A DNA stretch of 64,000 nucleotides from NCBI RefSeq assembly GCF_048541835.1, contig NZ_JBLEOY010000002.1, forward strand, positions 186,001 to 250,000. Direction: 5' to 3'. Shown one piece after another: positions 25,501 through 34,038 of this stretch; position 1 is the first letter of the stretch, and every line of letters begins with the position of its first letter. The notes below the pieces were generated by a model. It did not search any database, was not told the DNA's origin, and worked only from the letters and a program-made list of their open reading frames with translations. The position numbers and the translations under genes were made by a program. This DNA is from QIJE01 sp048541835 (GTDB taxonomy: Bacteria; SZUA-79; Acidulodesulfobacterales; Acidulodesulfobacteraceae).

Positions 25501-26748
25501 GTAACTAATCTCATTAGGGAGTCGGAGGATAAGCAGCGGACCATTCTCAATAATGCGCTTAAAAAAATAAGACATCTGATAGTAAATAAAAAATGTGGAG
25601 CAAATGTAACTTTATCTTCCGGGCATAAACCCGTTTACATTAAAAAGGGCGATGTACTGAACGATAATATCGTTTCTAAGCTTAACAGAGACGACATATT
25701 TAGTATAGAGTTAGAAGGAAATACCAAAAGTATATACGACAAGTTGAAAAAAATAGACGACGAATCGATGGAAGATGCCGATTTGATGAAGTCCTATTAT
25801 GAGGATAGAGTGGATAGGATACAGAGGGGCGACGAACTCCCCCCCGGTGTTCTTAAGACTATAAAGGTTTATATAGCTATTAAAAGAAGACTGTCAGTTG
25901 GGGATAAAATGGCGGGCAGACACGGCAACAAAGGCGTCGTATCCAGAATACTTCCGGTCAACGATATGCCGTTTATGCAAGACGGAAGAATAGTCGATAT
26001 GGTACTGAATCCCCTCGGTGTTCCGTCCAGAATGAATGTCGGCCAGGTACTCGAAGTGCATTTAGGCTGGGCAGCACATAATATGGGTGTCCAAATAAGT
26101 AAGATTATGGAAGAAAATTTTGGTAGCAAAGCGATGAGGAAAAAACTGCTTGAAATATTTAACGAGCCTACTATAGTTAAATTTATTAATAAATTAAACG
26201 ACGACGAGGTTATAGAATTTGCAAAGAAGTACAAGAAGGGTGTTTATATGTCAACGCCTGTTTTTGACGGAGCAAAAGAGAATGATATAAAAAATTGTCT
26301 TAAAATGTCGGGTGTAGAGGAAACCGGTCAGGTTACGCTTTATGACGGAAGAACGGGTGAACCCTTTGATAGAAAAGTTACCGTTGGGATAATGTATATG
26401 CTTAAACTTCATCATTTAGTCGATGATAAAATACACGCAAGGTCAACCGGCCCGTATTCGCTGGTAACTCAGCAGCCGTTAGGCGGTAAGGCGCAATTTG
26501 GAGGACAGAGGCTCGGAGAAATGGAAGTGTGGGCAATGGAAGCTTATGGAGCGGCACATACCCTTCAGGAATTTCTTACCGTTAAATCGGATGATTCCAT
26601 TGGAAGGACAAGGATGTACGAATCTATCGTAAAAGGGGATACCACATTTAAAGTCGGTTTGCCGGAGTCGTTTAACGTCCTCATTAAAGAATTACAAAGT
26701 CTTTGCCTTAACGTAGAACTGTTAAAGGAGGGAGAGAATGCTGTTTGA
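22567..26748 (+). CDS. rpoB: DNA-directed RNA polymerase subunit beta
   Basis: The 1393-residue protein forms one jaw of the polymerase active-site cleft. The rifampicin-region segment FFGRSQLSQFMDQTNPLSEV and the following HKRRLSALGPGGLTRERAG are like wild type in sensitive bacteria. GDKMAGRHGNKG marks the region near the active centre. The C-terminus contains GGKAQFGGQRLGEMEVWA. There is no intein or large insertion. The end overlaps rpoC by 11 nt. Confidence 0.98.
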   Translation: MAKAKLELNLEDNMPIIIRKDFSKIKQVINIPNLLEVQMRSYKRFLQKGLPRDKRLNNGLEGVFKSVFPIEGAGKNFSLEFKGYTIGEPKYSMFECKQKSLTYSASLKVLFDLITFEPNIDMDEKDSQRDIKDIKEQEIYFGEIPLMTPNGSFIINGIERVIVNQLQRSPGVFYDNDKVRSHAQGKPFYTARIIPYRGSWLDFEFDQRDMVFVRIDRKRKFPVTILLKAAGYSRDDILESFYKTEVFKIEDRKYFRKIPKDFLVFTRAYRDIVNPETNEVLVKKNKRITKHLASKLEDAGIEFLSCDESNIIGKYLKTDVLSYDGKEVIGKSVQPVTQALLEIFYNSGVKEFSVYFIDNVNVSSSILETILADKVNTKEEAIIDIYKRMRPGEPPNPASAESHFENMFFNSERYDLSEVGRLKINNKLNLNKSLEDRVLSPDDILSVLQYLMELKDGRGSIDDIDHLGNRRVKSVGELLENQFRIGLVRMERAIKERMTTQKLDSLMPNDLVNPKPVNSLIKEFFGRSQLSQFMDQTNPLSEVTHKRRLSALGPGGLTRERAGFEVRDVHPTHYGRICPIETPEGPNIGLISSLASYARVSEYGFIETPYRRVKMNEGGAIVTNEVDFLTAMEEEKYVIAQANAEIDKNGYIKYKLIPVRRSGEMVMAYPDEVNYIDVSPMQLVSIATSLIPFLENDDANRALMGSNMQRQAVPLLMPDPPLIGTGIERITAKDSGVCISATQAGVVTYVDSAKIVITSDLDAENDVKAGALTECFYDLIKFQRSNQNTCLNQRPLVKTGQKVVAGQVIADGASTKDGELALGHNVMVAFMPWNGYNFEDSILISERLLHEDAFTSIHIEEFEAACRETKSGKEEITADIPNISEDALKNLDENGIIRIGAEVHAQDILIGKVTPKGETVLTPEEKLLRAIFGEKAKEVKDTSLRVPPGVSGVVVDIRIFSRKGIEKDFREKEIEDGEVTNLIRESEDKQRTILNNALKKIRHLIVNKKCGANVTLSSGHKPVYIKKGDVLNDNIVSKLNRDDIFSIELEGNTKSIYDKLKKIDDESMEDADLMKSYYEDRVDRIQRGDELPPGVLKTIKVYIAIKRRLSVGDKMAGRHGNKGVVSRILPVNDMPFMQDGRIVDMVLNPLGVPSRMNVGQVLEVHLGWAAHNMGVQISKIMEENFGSKAMRKKLLEIFNEPTIVKFINKLNDDEVIEFAKKYKKGVYMSTPVFDGAKENDIKNCLKMSGVEETGQVTLYDGRTGEPFDRKVTVGIMYMLKLHHLVDDKIHARSTGPYSLVTQQPLGGKAQFGGQRLGEMEVWAMEAYGAAHTLQEFLTVKSDDSIGRTRMYESIVKGDTTFKVGLPESFNVLIKELQSLCLNVELLKEGENAV

Positions 26749-29700
26749 TAAAAATATATTTAGCAAGGATAAAGATATAGACGATAAATCTACCGTTAGT
26801 TTGAGCAACATTTCGGAAAACGAAAAAAAGTTGCCTACCGTTGCGGAAGAAAATGAACCGAATTTTAAAAAATTATTTAAGGGTATGAATAAGGGTGATT
26901 TTTTTACCAACGATAGAGAAGATACAAGAGACTCGCTCGGTTTTAGTTCCATAAAATTAGGAATAGCATCTCCTGATGTAATCAGAAAATGGTCTCATGG
27001 TGAGGTTAAGAAGCCGGAAACTATTAATTATAGAACGTTAAAACCTGAAAGAGGCGGGCTTTTTTGCGCTAGGATTTTTGGACCTATTAAGGATTACGAA
27101 TGTAACTGTGGAAAATATAAAAGAATGAAGCATCGCGGCATAGTATGTGAAAAATGCGGCGTTGAAGTCATTTCGTCCAAGGTAAGGAGAGAGCGGCTTG
27201 GACATATCGAGCTTGCTTCGCCGGTGGCACACATATGGTTTTTTAAAAGCCTTCCGTCAAGAATAGGAAGTATTCTTAATATGACCCTTAAGGATATCGA
27301 AAGGATTTTATATTTTGAAGCCTATGTCATTATAGAGCCGGGAGACGCATCAAAAATAGGCCTAAAATATAAGGATTTATTAAGCGAAGAAAATTATCAA
27401 AAAATTCAAAAAGAAGGGTATGATTTTAAGGCAGGAATCGGTGCCGAGGCGTTGAAAGAATTGCTTAAGGGTATTGACGTGGAGTCGTTGTCTAAAAGTC
27501 TTAAGGAAAGTATAGTGAGTTTGCCTAACGGCATTAAAAAGAAAAAATTAGCGAAGCAACTGAAATTGATAGAGGCATTTAGGACATCTGGAAATAGGCC
27601 GGAGTGGATGATATTAGACGTTATTCCGGTAATTCCGCCGGATTTGCGCCCTTTGGTTCCGCTTGAGGGGGGCAGATTTGCCAGTTCGGATCTAAACGAT
27701 TTATACAGAAGGGTTATAAATAGAAATAATAGATTAAAAAAGCTCATGGAACTTTCTGCTCCAGAAATAATAATTAAAAATGAAAAGAGAATGCTCCAGG
27801 AAGCAGTCGATGCACTATTCGATAACGGCAGACGCGGACGCGTCATAATGGGTTCGAATAAGAGACCGCTTAAATCTTTAAGCGATATGTTAAAGGGTAA
27901 AACAGGTAGATTTAGGCTTAACCTGCTGGGGAAAAGAGTGGATTATTCCGGAAGGTCGGTTATAGTTGTCGGTCCGGAATTAAAACTGCACCAGTGCGGT
28001 TTACCGAAGAAAATGGCCATAGAACTTTTTAAGCCCTTTATATTTAATAAATTATTACAAAGAGGCATAACGGATACCCTTAAGACTACAAAAAAGCTGG
28101 TCGACAGGGAGGCTCCGGAAGTTTTTGACGTTTTAGAGGATGTAATCAAGGAGCATCCAATTATGTTAAATAGGGCACCTACGTTGCATAGACTTGGAAT
28201 TCAGGCGTTTGAGCCTATATTAGTCGAGGGAAAAGCCATACATCTGCATCCATTGGTATGCGCCGCATTTAATGCCGATTTTGACGGAGATCAAATGGCG
28301 GTGCATCTTCCGCTTTCCATAGAGGCACAGGTAGAAGCGAGGGTACTTATGATGGCGACCAATAATATACTTTCCCCCGCAAGCGGTAAACCTATCATAG
28401 TTCCGTCTCAGGATATAGTGCTTGGTTTGTACTATATGACCAGAGAAGTGCCCTTTGTCGAAGGGGAGGATAAGATATTTTCGGATCCTGATGAGGTTAA
28501 GTATGCTTACGATAACAGACGTGCAAGTTTGCATGCTCGTATTAAAGTCAGGATTAACGGTAAAATCGAGACGACGACGGTTGGAAGGGTTATTCTTTAT
28601 GAAATAATACCCGATGAGATAGATTTTGCTCTTATAAATACTGTAATGTCGAAAAAGGAGATTACAAACTTAATAGATTATGCTTTTAGAATTTGCGGTC
28701 CCAAAAAGACTGTTATACTTGCGGATAAGTTAAAAACTATCGGTTACGAATATTCTACCAAATCAGGCATATCCATCTGCATAAGCGATATGGAGGTACC
28801 TGCCGAGAAAGGTGAGATTATTAAGGAAGCAACGGAAAGGATTGAAGAAATAGAGAATAACTATAAGGAAGGGCTGATAACGAACGGCGAAAGATACAAC
28901 AAGGTTGTTGATACATGGGCGAACGTAACCGATGAGATAAGTAAGGTCATGATGAATAAATTAGGGGAGCAGGAATATTTAGACAGTAAAACGAATAAGA
29001 CATTACGCGGAAAAAGTCTTAATTCTATTTTTATCATGGCGGATTCCGGTTCAAGGGGATCTGAAACGCAAATAAGACAGCTTGCCGGAATGAGAGGGCT
29101 GATGGCTAAGCCTTCCGGCGAAATTATTGAAACGCCCATAATAGCAAATTTTAGAGAAGGACTGACGGTTTTGCAGTATTTCATATCTACTCACGGAGCG
29201 AGAAAAGGGCTGGCGGATACCGCCCTAAAAACAGCTAACTCCGGATATTTGACGAGAAGATTAGTGGATGTTTCGCAAGATAATATTATAACCGAAGAAG
29301 ATTGTAATACAATGGACGGAATAACAGTCTCAACCTTAGTGGAAAGCGGAGAAACAATAGAGCCTATTGAAGAGAGAATATTAGGCAGGGTCGCTTTGGA
29401 TGATATAGTCGACCCATTTTCCGGAAAACTAATCGTCAAGGCTAACGAGGAAATTCAAGAATCTCATTTGGTTAACATAGAAAATGCATATATAGAAAGC
29501 GTTAAAATAAGGTCGGTATTGACTTGTAAGGCTAAAAGCGGTGTTTGCGTTAAATGCTATGGGAGAGACCTGGCCAGAGGGCATTTGGTTAATATAGGCG
29601 AAGCTATCGGAGTTATGGCGGCACAGTCTATAGGAGAGCCGGGGACTCAGCTCACTATGAGAACGTTTCATGTTGGAGGTACAGCATCAAGAAGAACGGA

Positions 29701-30940
29701 GCAGACAAGCATAGAAAATAAATACGACGGTATCGTTAAGTTTCAAAACCTTAACGTTATTAAAGATAGAGAAGGCGAATATATAGTAATGAATAAAAAC
29801 GGCACTATAATTATAGCAGATGAATCGGGGAGAGAGTTAGAAAAAATCCAACTCGCATATGGTTCTAAAATTAAAGTCGAACCGGAAAAAGCGATTAAAA
29901 AGAATACGCTTTTAGCCGATTGGGATTCATATATCAACCCTATAATTTCCGATATATCCGGTAAAGTTAAATTTGACGATATAAGGGAAAATGAAACAAT
30001 GCAGGAGCAGGTTGACGAAACATCGGGTTTATCAAGAAAGGTGATTATCGAGTCGAGAGATCAGACCTTAAAGCCTAAGATTATTATTAGATCTAAAAGT
30101 CAAGAAAAATCATATCTTATGCCGATGGGCGCGCATTTGTCCGTTCAAGACGGAGATGAGGTTTATGCGGGAGATATAGTGGCCAAGATTCCAAGGGAGA
30201 CTACAAAAACTAAGGATATTACCGGCGGTTTGCCTAAGGTAGTCGAACTTTTTGAAGCGAGAAAGCCTAAAGAATGCGCAGTGATTACCGAAATAAACGG
30301 AATAGTATCGTTCGGACGGGATTTTAAAGGCAAGAGGCGTGTTATTATAACACCTCCGCATGGAGAACCGAGGGAATATTTTATTCCCAAAGGTAAACTT
30401 GTCAGTGTTCACGAAGGGGATTACGTAAACGCCGGAGAACCGTTGATGGATGGGTCTCCTAACCCTCATGATATATTAAAAGTTCTCGGAGAGAAAGAAC
30501 TTGCTAAATTCTTGGTCGATGAAATACAAGAGGTTTATAGGCTTCAGGGTGTTAAGATCAATGATAAGCATATAGAGGTCATAGTTAAACAAATGCTTAA
30601 AAACGTTAGGATTAAAAATTCCGGCGATTCTAAGTTTTTTGAAGATGAGATTATAGATAAAAACATATTTGATGCAGAGAATGAACGGATAATAAGAAAC
30701 GGAGAAACTCCAGCAATTGCCGAACCGGAATTAATGGGTATAACGAAGGCTTCTTTAAGTATGGAAAGTTTTATTTCTGCCGCTTCGTTTCAAGAAACTA
30801 CAAAGGTTTTAACCGAGGCCGCAATACATTGTAAAATTGATAATTTAAGGGGTCTTAAAGAAAATGTAATTATGGGAAGGTTGATACCTGCGGGTACGGG
30901 TTTCAAGAAGTATTCGCATTTAGAGAGTGAAATATTATAA
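26738..30940 (+). CDS. rpoC: DNA-directed RNA polymerase subunit beta'
   Basis: The 1400-residue catalytic subunit carries the active-site NADFDGDQ (about 512-519) with three Mg-binding aspartates. The N-terminal zinc ribbon is CNCGKYKRMKHRGIVCEKC and the second zinc site CKAKSGVCVKC is intact. The conserved IASPDVIRKWSHGEVKKPET block starts about 75 residues in, against about 20-25 in E. coli. So some 50 charged residues are added at the N-terminus. GGAGGGAG directly before the ATG supports this start. It overlaps rpoB by 11 nt. Confidence 0.98.
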   Translation: MLFDKNIFSKDKDIDDKSTVSLSNISENEKKLPTVAEENEPNFKKLFKGMNKGDFFTNDREDTRDSLGFSSIKLGIASPDVIRKWSHGEVKKPETINYRTLKPERGGLFCARIFGPIKDYECNCGKYKRMKHRGIVCEKCGVEVISSKVRRERLGHIELASPVAHIWFFKSLPSRIGSILNMTLKDIERILYFEAYVIIEPGDASKIGLKYKDLLSEENYQKIQKEGYDFKAGIGAEALKELLKGIDVESLSKSLKESIVSLPNGIKKKKLAKQLKLIEAFRTSGNRPEWMILDVIPVIPPDLRPLVPLEGGRFASSDLNDLYRRVINRNNRLKKLMELSAPEIIIKNEKRMLQEAVDALFDNGRRGRVIMGSNKRPLKSLSDMLKGKTGRFRLNLLGKRVDYSGRSVIVVGPELKLHQCGLPKKMAIELFKPFIFNKLLQRGITDTLKTTKKLVDREAPEVFDVLEDVIKEHPIMLNRAPTLHRLGIQAFEPILVEGKAIHLHPLVCAAFNADFDGDQMAVHLPLSIEAQVEARVLMMATNNILSPASGKPIIVPSQDIVLGLYYMTREVPFVEGEDKIFSDPDEVKYAYDNRRASLHARIKVRINGKIETTTVGRVILYEIIPDEIDFALINTVMSKKEITNLIDYAFRICGPKKTVILADKLKTIGYEYSTKSGISICISDMEVPAEKGEIIKEATERIEEIENNYKEGLITNGERYNKVVDTWANVTDEISKVMMNKLGEQEYLDSKTNKTLRGKSLNSIFIMADSGSRGSETQIRQLAGMRGLMAKPSGEIIETPIIANFREGLTVLQYFISTHGARKGLADTALKTANSGYLTRRLVDVSQDNIITEEDCNTMDGITVSTLVESGETIEPIEERILGRVALDDIVDPFSGKLIVKANEEIQESHLVNIENAYIESVKIRSVLTCKAKSGVCVKCYGRDLARGHLVNIGEAIGVMAAQSIGEPGTQLTMRTFHVGGTASRRTEQTSIENKYDGIVKFQNLNVIKDREGEYIVMNKNGTIIIADESGRELEKIQLAYGSKIKVEPEKAIKKNTLLADWDSYINPIISDISGKVKFDDIRENETMQEQVDETSGLSRKVIIESRDQTLKPKIIIRSKSQEKSYLMPMGAHLSVQDGDEVYAGDIVAKIPRETTKTKDITGGLPKVVELFEARKPKECAVITEINGIVSFGRDFKGKRRVIITPPHGEPREYFIPKGKLVSVHEGDYVNAGEPLMDGSPNPHDILKVLGEKELAKFLVDEIQEVYRLQGVKINDKHIEVIVKQMLKNVRIKNSGDSKFFEDEIIDKNIFDAENERIIRNGETPAIAEPELMGITKASLSMESFISAASFQETTKVLTEAAIHCKIDNLRGLKENVIMGRLIPAGTGFKKYSHLESEIL

Positions 30941-30947
30941 AAAGATG

Positions 30948-30976
30948 TTGACAAAAAATATATTAAACATTATAAT
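30948..30976 (+). promoter_or_regulatory. Consensus sigma-70 promoter for the str operon
   Basis: A perfect TTGACA (30948-30953) and a perfect TATAAT (30971-30976) are separated by exactly 17 nt, starting 8 nt after the rpoC stop. The rpsL start is 86 nt after the -10. It should give rpsL-rpsG-fusA-tuf independent, strong transcription. Confidence 0.75.
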
Positions 30977-31061
30977 TTAAAATTCCACTAACTAATTTAT
31001 TAAAGTTGTTTTAGGATAAAATAAAGTATAATTCGTTTTTGTTAAGTATAAAGGAGAAATT

Positions 31062-31433
31062 GTGCCGACCATAAATCAGCTAGTTAGACATGCAAGGAAG
31101 AAGGTTATAAAAAAGACGTCCTCTCCGGCATTGAAGGGTTCGCCTCAAAAAAGAGGTGTCTGCCTCAGGGTTTACACTACTACCCCTAAAAAACCTAACT
31201 CTGCTCTTAGAAAGGTTGCAAGGGTTAAGTTAACCAACGGTATGGAAGTAACTTCATATATTCCCGGGGAAGGGCATAATTTGCAGGAGCATTCTGTTGT
31301 GTTGATAAGGGGCGGAAGGGTAAAGGATTTGCCTGGTGTCAGGTATCATATAATAAGAGGCGCACTTGATTGCGTCGGCGTCAACGGAAGAAAGCAGAGC
31401 AGGTCTAAGTACGGCGCTAAAAGACCTAAATAG
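31062..31433 (+). CDS. rpsL: 30S ribosomal protein S12
   Basis: The 123-residue decoding-centre protein starts MPTINQLVRHARK with a GTG codon and AAGGAG upstream. TTPKKPNSALRK and GGRVKDLPGVRYH are the streptomycin-region motifs, with the lysines found in susceptible bacteria. It opens the str operon. Confidence 0.98.
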   Translation: MPTINQLVRHARKKVIKKTSSPALKGSPQKRGVCLRVYTTTPKKPNSALRKVARVKLTNGMEVTSYIPGEGHNLQEHSVVLIRGGRVKDLPGVRYHIIRGALDCVGVNGRKQSRSKYGAKRPK

Positions 31434-31467
31434 GTCATATTAAGTATAAAAAGATAAGGAGCGAAAA

Positions 31468-31938
31468 TTGTCACGTAGAAAAAGGGCAGTTAAGAGGGTC
31501 GTAGAAGGTGATTTTAAGTTTAATGACAAGGTTGTGCAGAAGTTCGTAAATAAACTTATGTACGATGGGAAGAAAAGTACAAGTGAAAGAATATTTTATA
31601 AATCTCTTGATATAATCCATGAAAAAACCGAAGATGACGGATTTAAGGTTTTTAAACAAGCAATTGAAAACGTGAAACCGGTTTTAGAGGTAAAAGCCAG
31701 AAGGATAGGTGGTTCAAACTATCAGGTGCCTGCTGAGGTTAGAAGCGATAGAAGGTTATATCTGGCAATAAGATGGATTATCGGCTATGCAAGGTCAAGA
31801 AAAGAAAAGTCTATGGAAGAAAACTTAGCGTTTGAGATAATGGATGCGGCGAATAACAAAGGCAGTTCTGTTAAAAAGAAAGAGGACACGTTTAGAATGG
31901 CTGAAGCCAATAAGGTTTTCGCTCATTTTAGATGGTAA
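31468..31938 (+). CDS. rpsG: 30S ribosomal protein S7
   Basis: The 156-residue head-nucleating protein starts MSRRKRAVKR from a TTG with AAGGAG upstream. The motifs GGSNYQVPAEVRSDRR and LAIRWIIGYARSRKEKSM are typical. It is the second gene of the str operon and ends 11 nt before the fusA ATG. Confidence 0.97.
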   Translation: MSRRKRAVKRVVEGDFKFNDKVVQKFVNKLMYDGKKSTSERIFYKSLDIIHEKTEDDGFKVFKQAIENVKPVLEVKARRIGGSNYQVPAEVRSDRRLYLAIRWIIGYARSRKEKSMEENLAFEIMDAANNKGSSVKKKEDTFRMAEANKVFAHFRW

Positions 31939-31949
31939 CGGGAGCTCAG

Positions 31950-34031
31950 ATGGCGGATAAAATATCCTTAGAAAAAACAAGAAATATAGGCATTATGGCA
32001 CATATCGATGCCGGTAAAACTACGACTACGGAGAGAATTCTGTATTACACCGGCGTTAACTATAAGATCGGTGAGGTCCATGAAGGAACGGCTACGATGG
32101 ATTGGATGGAACAGGAGCAGGAAAGAGGGATAACTATTACTTCGGCTGCCACGACATGTTTCTGGAAAGACAATAAGATAAATATAATAGATACTCCGGG
32201 ACATGTTGATTTCACGGTTGAGGTTGAAAGGTCTTTGAGGGTTTTGGATGGTACGGTTGCCGTTTTTGACGGGGTCTCCGGGGTTGAATCTCAGTCGGAA
32301 ACCGTTTGGAGGCAGGCAGATAAGTACAAAGTGCCTCGGATATGTTTTGTTAATAAAATGGACAGAACCGGAGCTGATTTTTATAGATGTGTGGATATGA
32401 TAAAAACGAGGCTTAATGCAACGCCTGTTATTATGCAAATTCCTTTGGGATCGGAAGATAATTTTAAAGGTATAATCGATATTGTTGCAATGAAGGCTTA
32501 TTTATATAAAGACGAGACTCTCGGTGCGGAATATGACGTTGTAGATATTCCGGAGGAATACACTGCAGATTCAAAAAAATATCATGATGAATTTGTCGAA
32601 AAAGCATGCGATTTTAATGATAGCTTGATGGAAAGTTATTTGACCGGTGAAGACATAGATATAAAGTTGGCTAAAGATGTTATTAGAAAGGCTACGTTAG
32701 AGTTTAAAGTCGTTCCGGTATTTTGCGGATCGGCCTTTAAAAATAAGGGAGTGCAAATGTTGTTAGATGCGATAATAGACTATTTGCCGTCACCTGTCGA
32801 CGTTCCGCCGGTTATCGGCATAAATCCTGAGACGGAAAAGGAAGAGATTAGGAATGCATCGGATGATGAGCCGTTTTCGGCACTGGCGTTTAAGATTGCG
32901 TCGGATCCTTATACCGGTCAGCTTACATATATCAGGGTCTACTCTGGAGTTCTCACGTCCGGTTCATATGTTTATAATTCTTCGAAGGATTCCAAGGAAA
33001 GAATCGGAAGACTTTTAAGGATGCATGCAAATAAAAAGGAAGAAGTGAAAGAGGTTCATGCGGGAGATATTGCCGCCGCCGTCGGATTGAAAAATACGAC
33101 TACCGGAGACACCCTTTGTGATGAATCCAAAGCTATCATTCTTGAGTCTATGGAATTTCCAAATCCGGTTATTTCGGTTGCAATAGAACCCAGAACTAAA
33201 GCCGATCAGGAAAAGTTAGGTCTATCGCTTCAAAAGCTTACCGTAGAAGATCCGTCTTTTAAAGTAAAAACAGATTTGGAGACGGGACAAACCATAATTT
33301 CAGGAATGGGAGAACTTCATCTTGAAATCATAGTTGATAGGTTGACACGAGAATTTAAAGTTGATGCAGATATCGGAAGGCCGCAGGTTGCATATAAGGA
33401 AACTATTAACAAAAAAGTTAAATCTGAAGGTAAGTTTATCAAGCAATCGGGTGGAAGGGGGCAGTACGGTCATGTATGGCTTGAAATAGAACCCCTTGAA
33501 AAGGGTGGAGGTTATGAATTCGTAAATAAGATTAAGGGCGGAGTAATTCCGACCGAATATGTGCCTGCCGTAAATAAAGGTATTACGGAAGCTTTAACGA
33601 ACGGCGTCTTGGCGGGTTATCCCATAGTCGATATTAAGGCTACGGTATTTGACGGGTCTTTTCATGAGGTGGATTCTTCGGAGATGGCGTTTAAAATTGC
33701 CGCCTCAATGGCATTTAAAGACGGTATAAAAAAGGCATCCCCTGCTCTTCTTGAGCCTATAATGAAGGTGGAAGTTTTAGTTCCGGAAGAATTTATGGGT
33801 GATATTATAGGAGATTTAAATTCAAGAAGGGGAAAAATTGTTAATTTAGAGTCTCGAAGCGGGGTACAGGTTATAAATTCAGATGTTCCTTTAGCTCAAA
33901 TGTTCGGTTATTCCACCGATTTAAGGTCAAAAACGCAGGGTAGGGCCAATTACACAATGGAGTTTCTCAAATACGAACAGGTGCCCAAGGTTATATCCGA
34001 TGAGATCGTTGCTAAATCACAGGGTAAGTAA
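31950..34031 (+). CDS. fusA: Elongation factor G
   Basis: The 693-residue GTPase drives translocation. The N-terminus MADKISLEKTRNIGIMAHID precedes the AGKTTTTERILYYTG G1 loop. DTPGHVDFTVEVERSLRVLD and NKMD are the other G-motifs, and the family length is normal. A longer frame from ATG 31932 overlaps rpsG. ATG 31950 with GGGAG upstream gives the usual N-terminus and is chosen. Confidence 0.97.
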   Translation: MADKISLEKTRNIGIMAHIDAGKTTTTERILYYTGVNYKIGEVHEGTATMDWMEQEQERGITITSAATTCFWKDNKINIIDTPGHVDFTVEVERSLRVLDGTVAVFDGVSGVESQSETVWRQADKYKVPRICFVNKMDRTGADFYRCVDMIKTRLNATPVIMQIPLGSEDNFKGIIDIVAMKAYLYKDETLGAEYDVVDIPEEYTADSKKYHDEFVEKACDFNDSLMESYLTGEDIDIKLAKDVIRKATLEFKVVPVFCGSAFKNKGVQMLLDAIIDYLPSPVDVPPVIGINPETEKEEIRNASDDEPFSALAFKIASDPYTGQLTYIRVYSGVLTSGSYVYNSSKDSKERIGRLLRMHANKKEEVKEVHAGDIAAAVGLKNTTTGDTLCDESKAIILESMEFPNPVISVAIEPRTKADQEKLGLSLQKLTVEDPSFKVKTDLETGQTIISGMGELHLEIIVDRLTREFKVDADIGRPQVAYKETINKKVKSEGKFIKQSGGRGQYGHVWLEIEPLEKGGGYEFVNKIKGGVIPTEYVPAVNKGITEALTNGVLAGYPIVDIKATVFDGSFHEVDSSEMAFKIAASMAFKDGIKKASPALLEPIMKVEVLVPEEFMGDIIGDLNSRRGKIVNLESRSGVQVINSDVPLAQMFGYSTDLRSKTQGRANYTMEFLKYEQVPKVISDEIVAKSQGK

Positions 34032-34038
34032 ATAGTTA

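Noticed and set aside
22567..30940. Intein or resistance changes in RpoB/RpoC
   Set aside because: Both genes are continuous and of normal core length. The rifampicin-region motif is like that of sensitive bacteria.
31968..32438. 156-residue minus-strand open frame opposite fusA
   Set aside because: Shadow of EF-G coding sequence; composition is that of an antisense frame.
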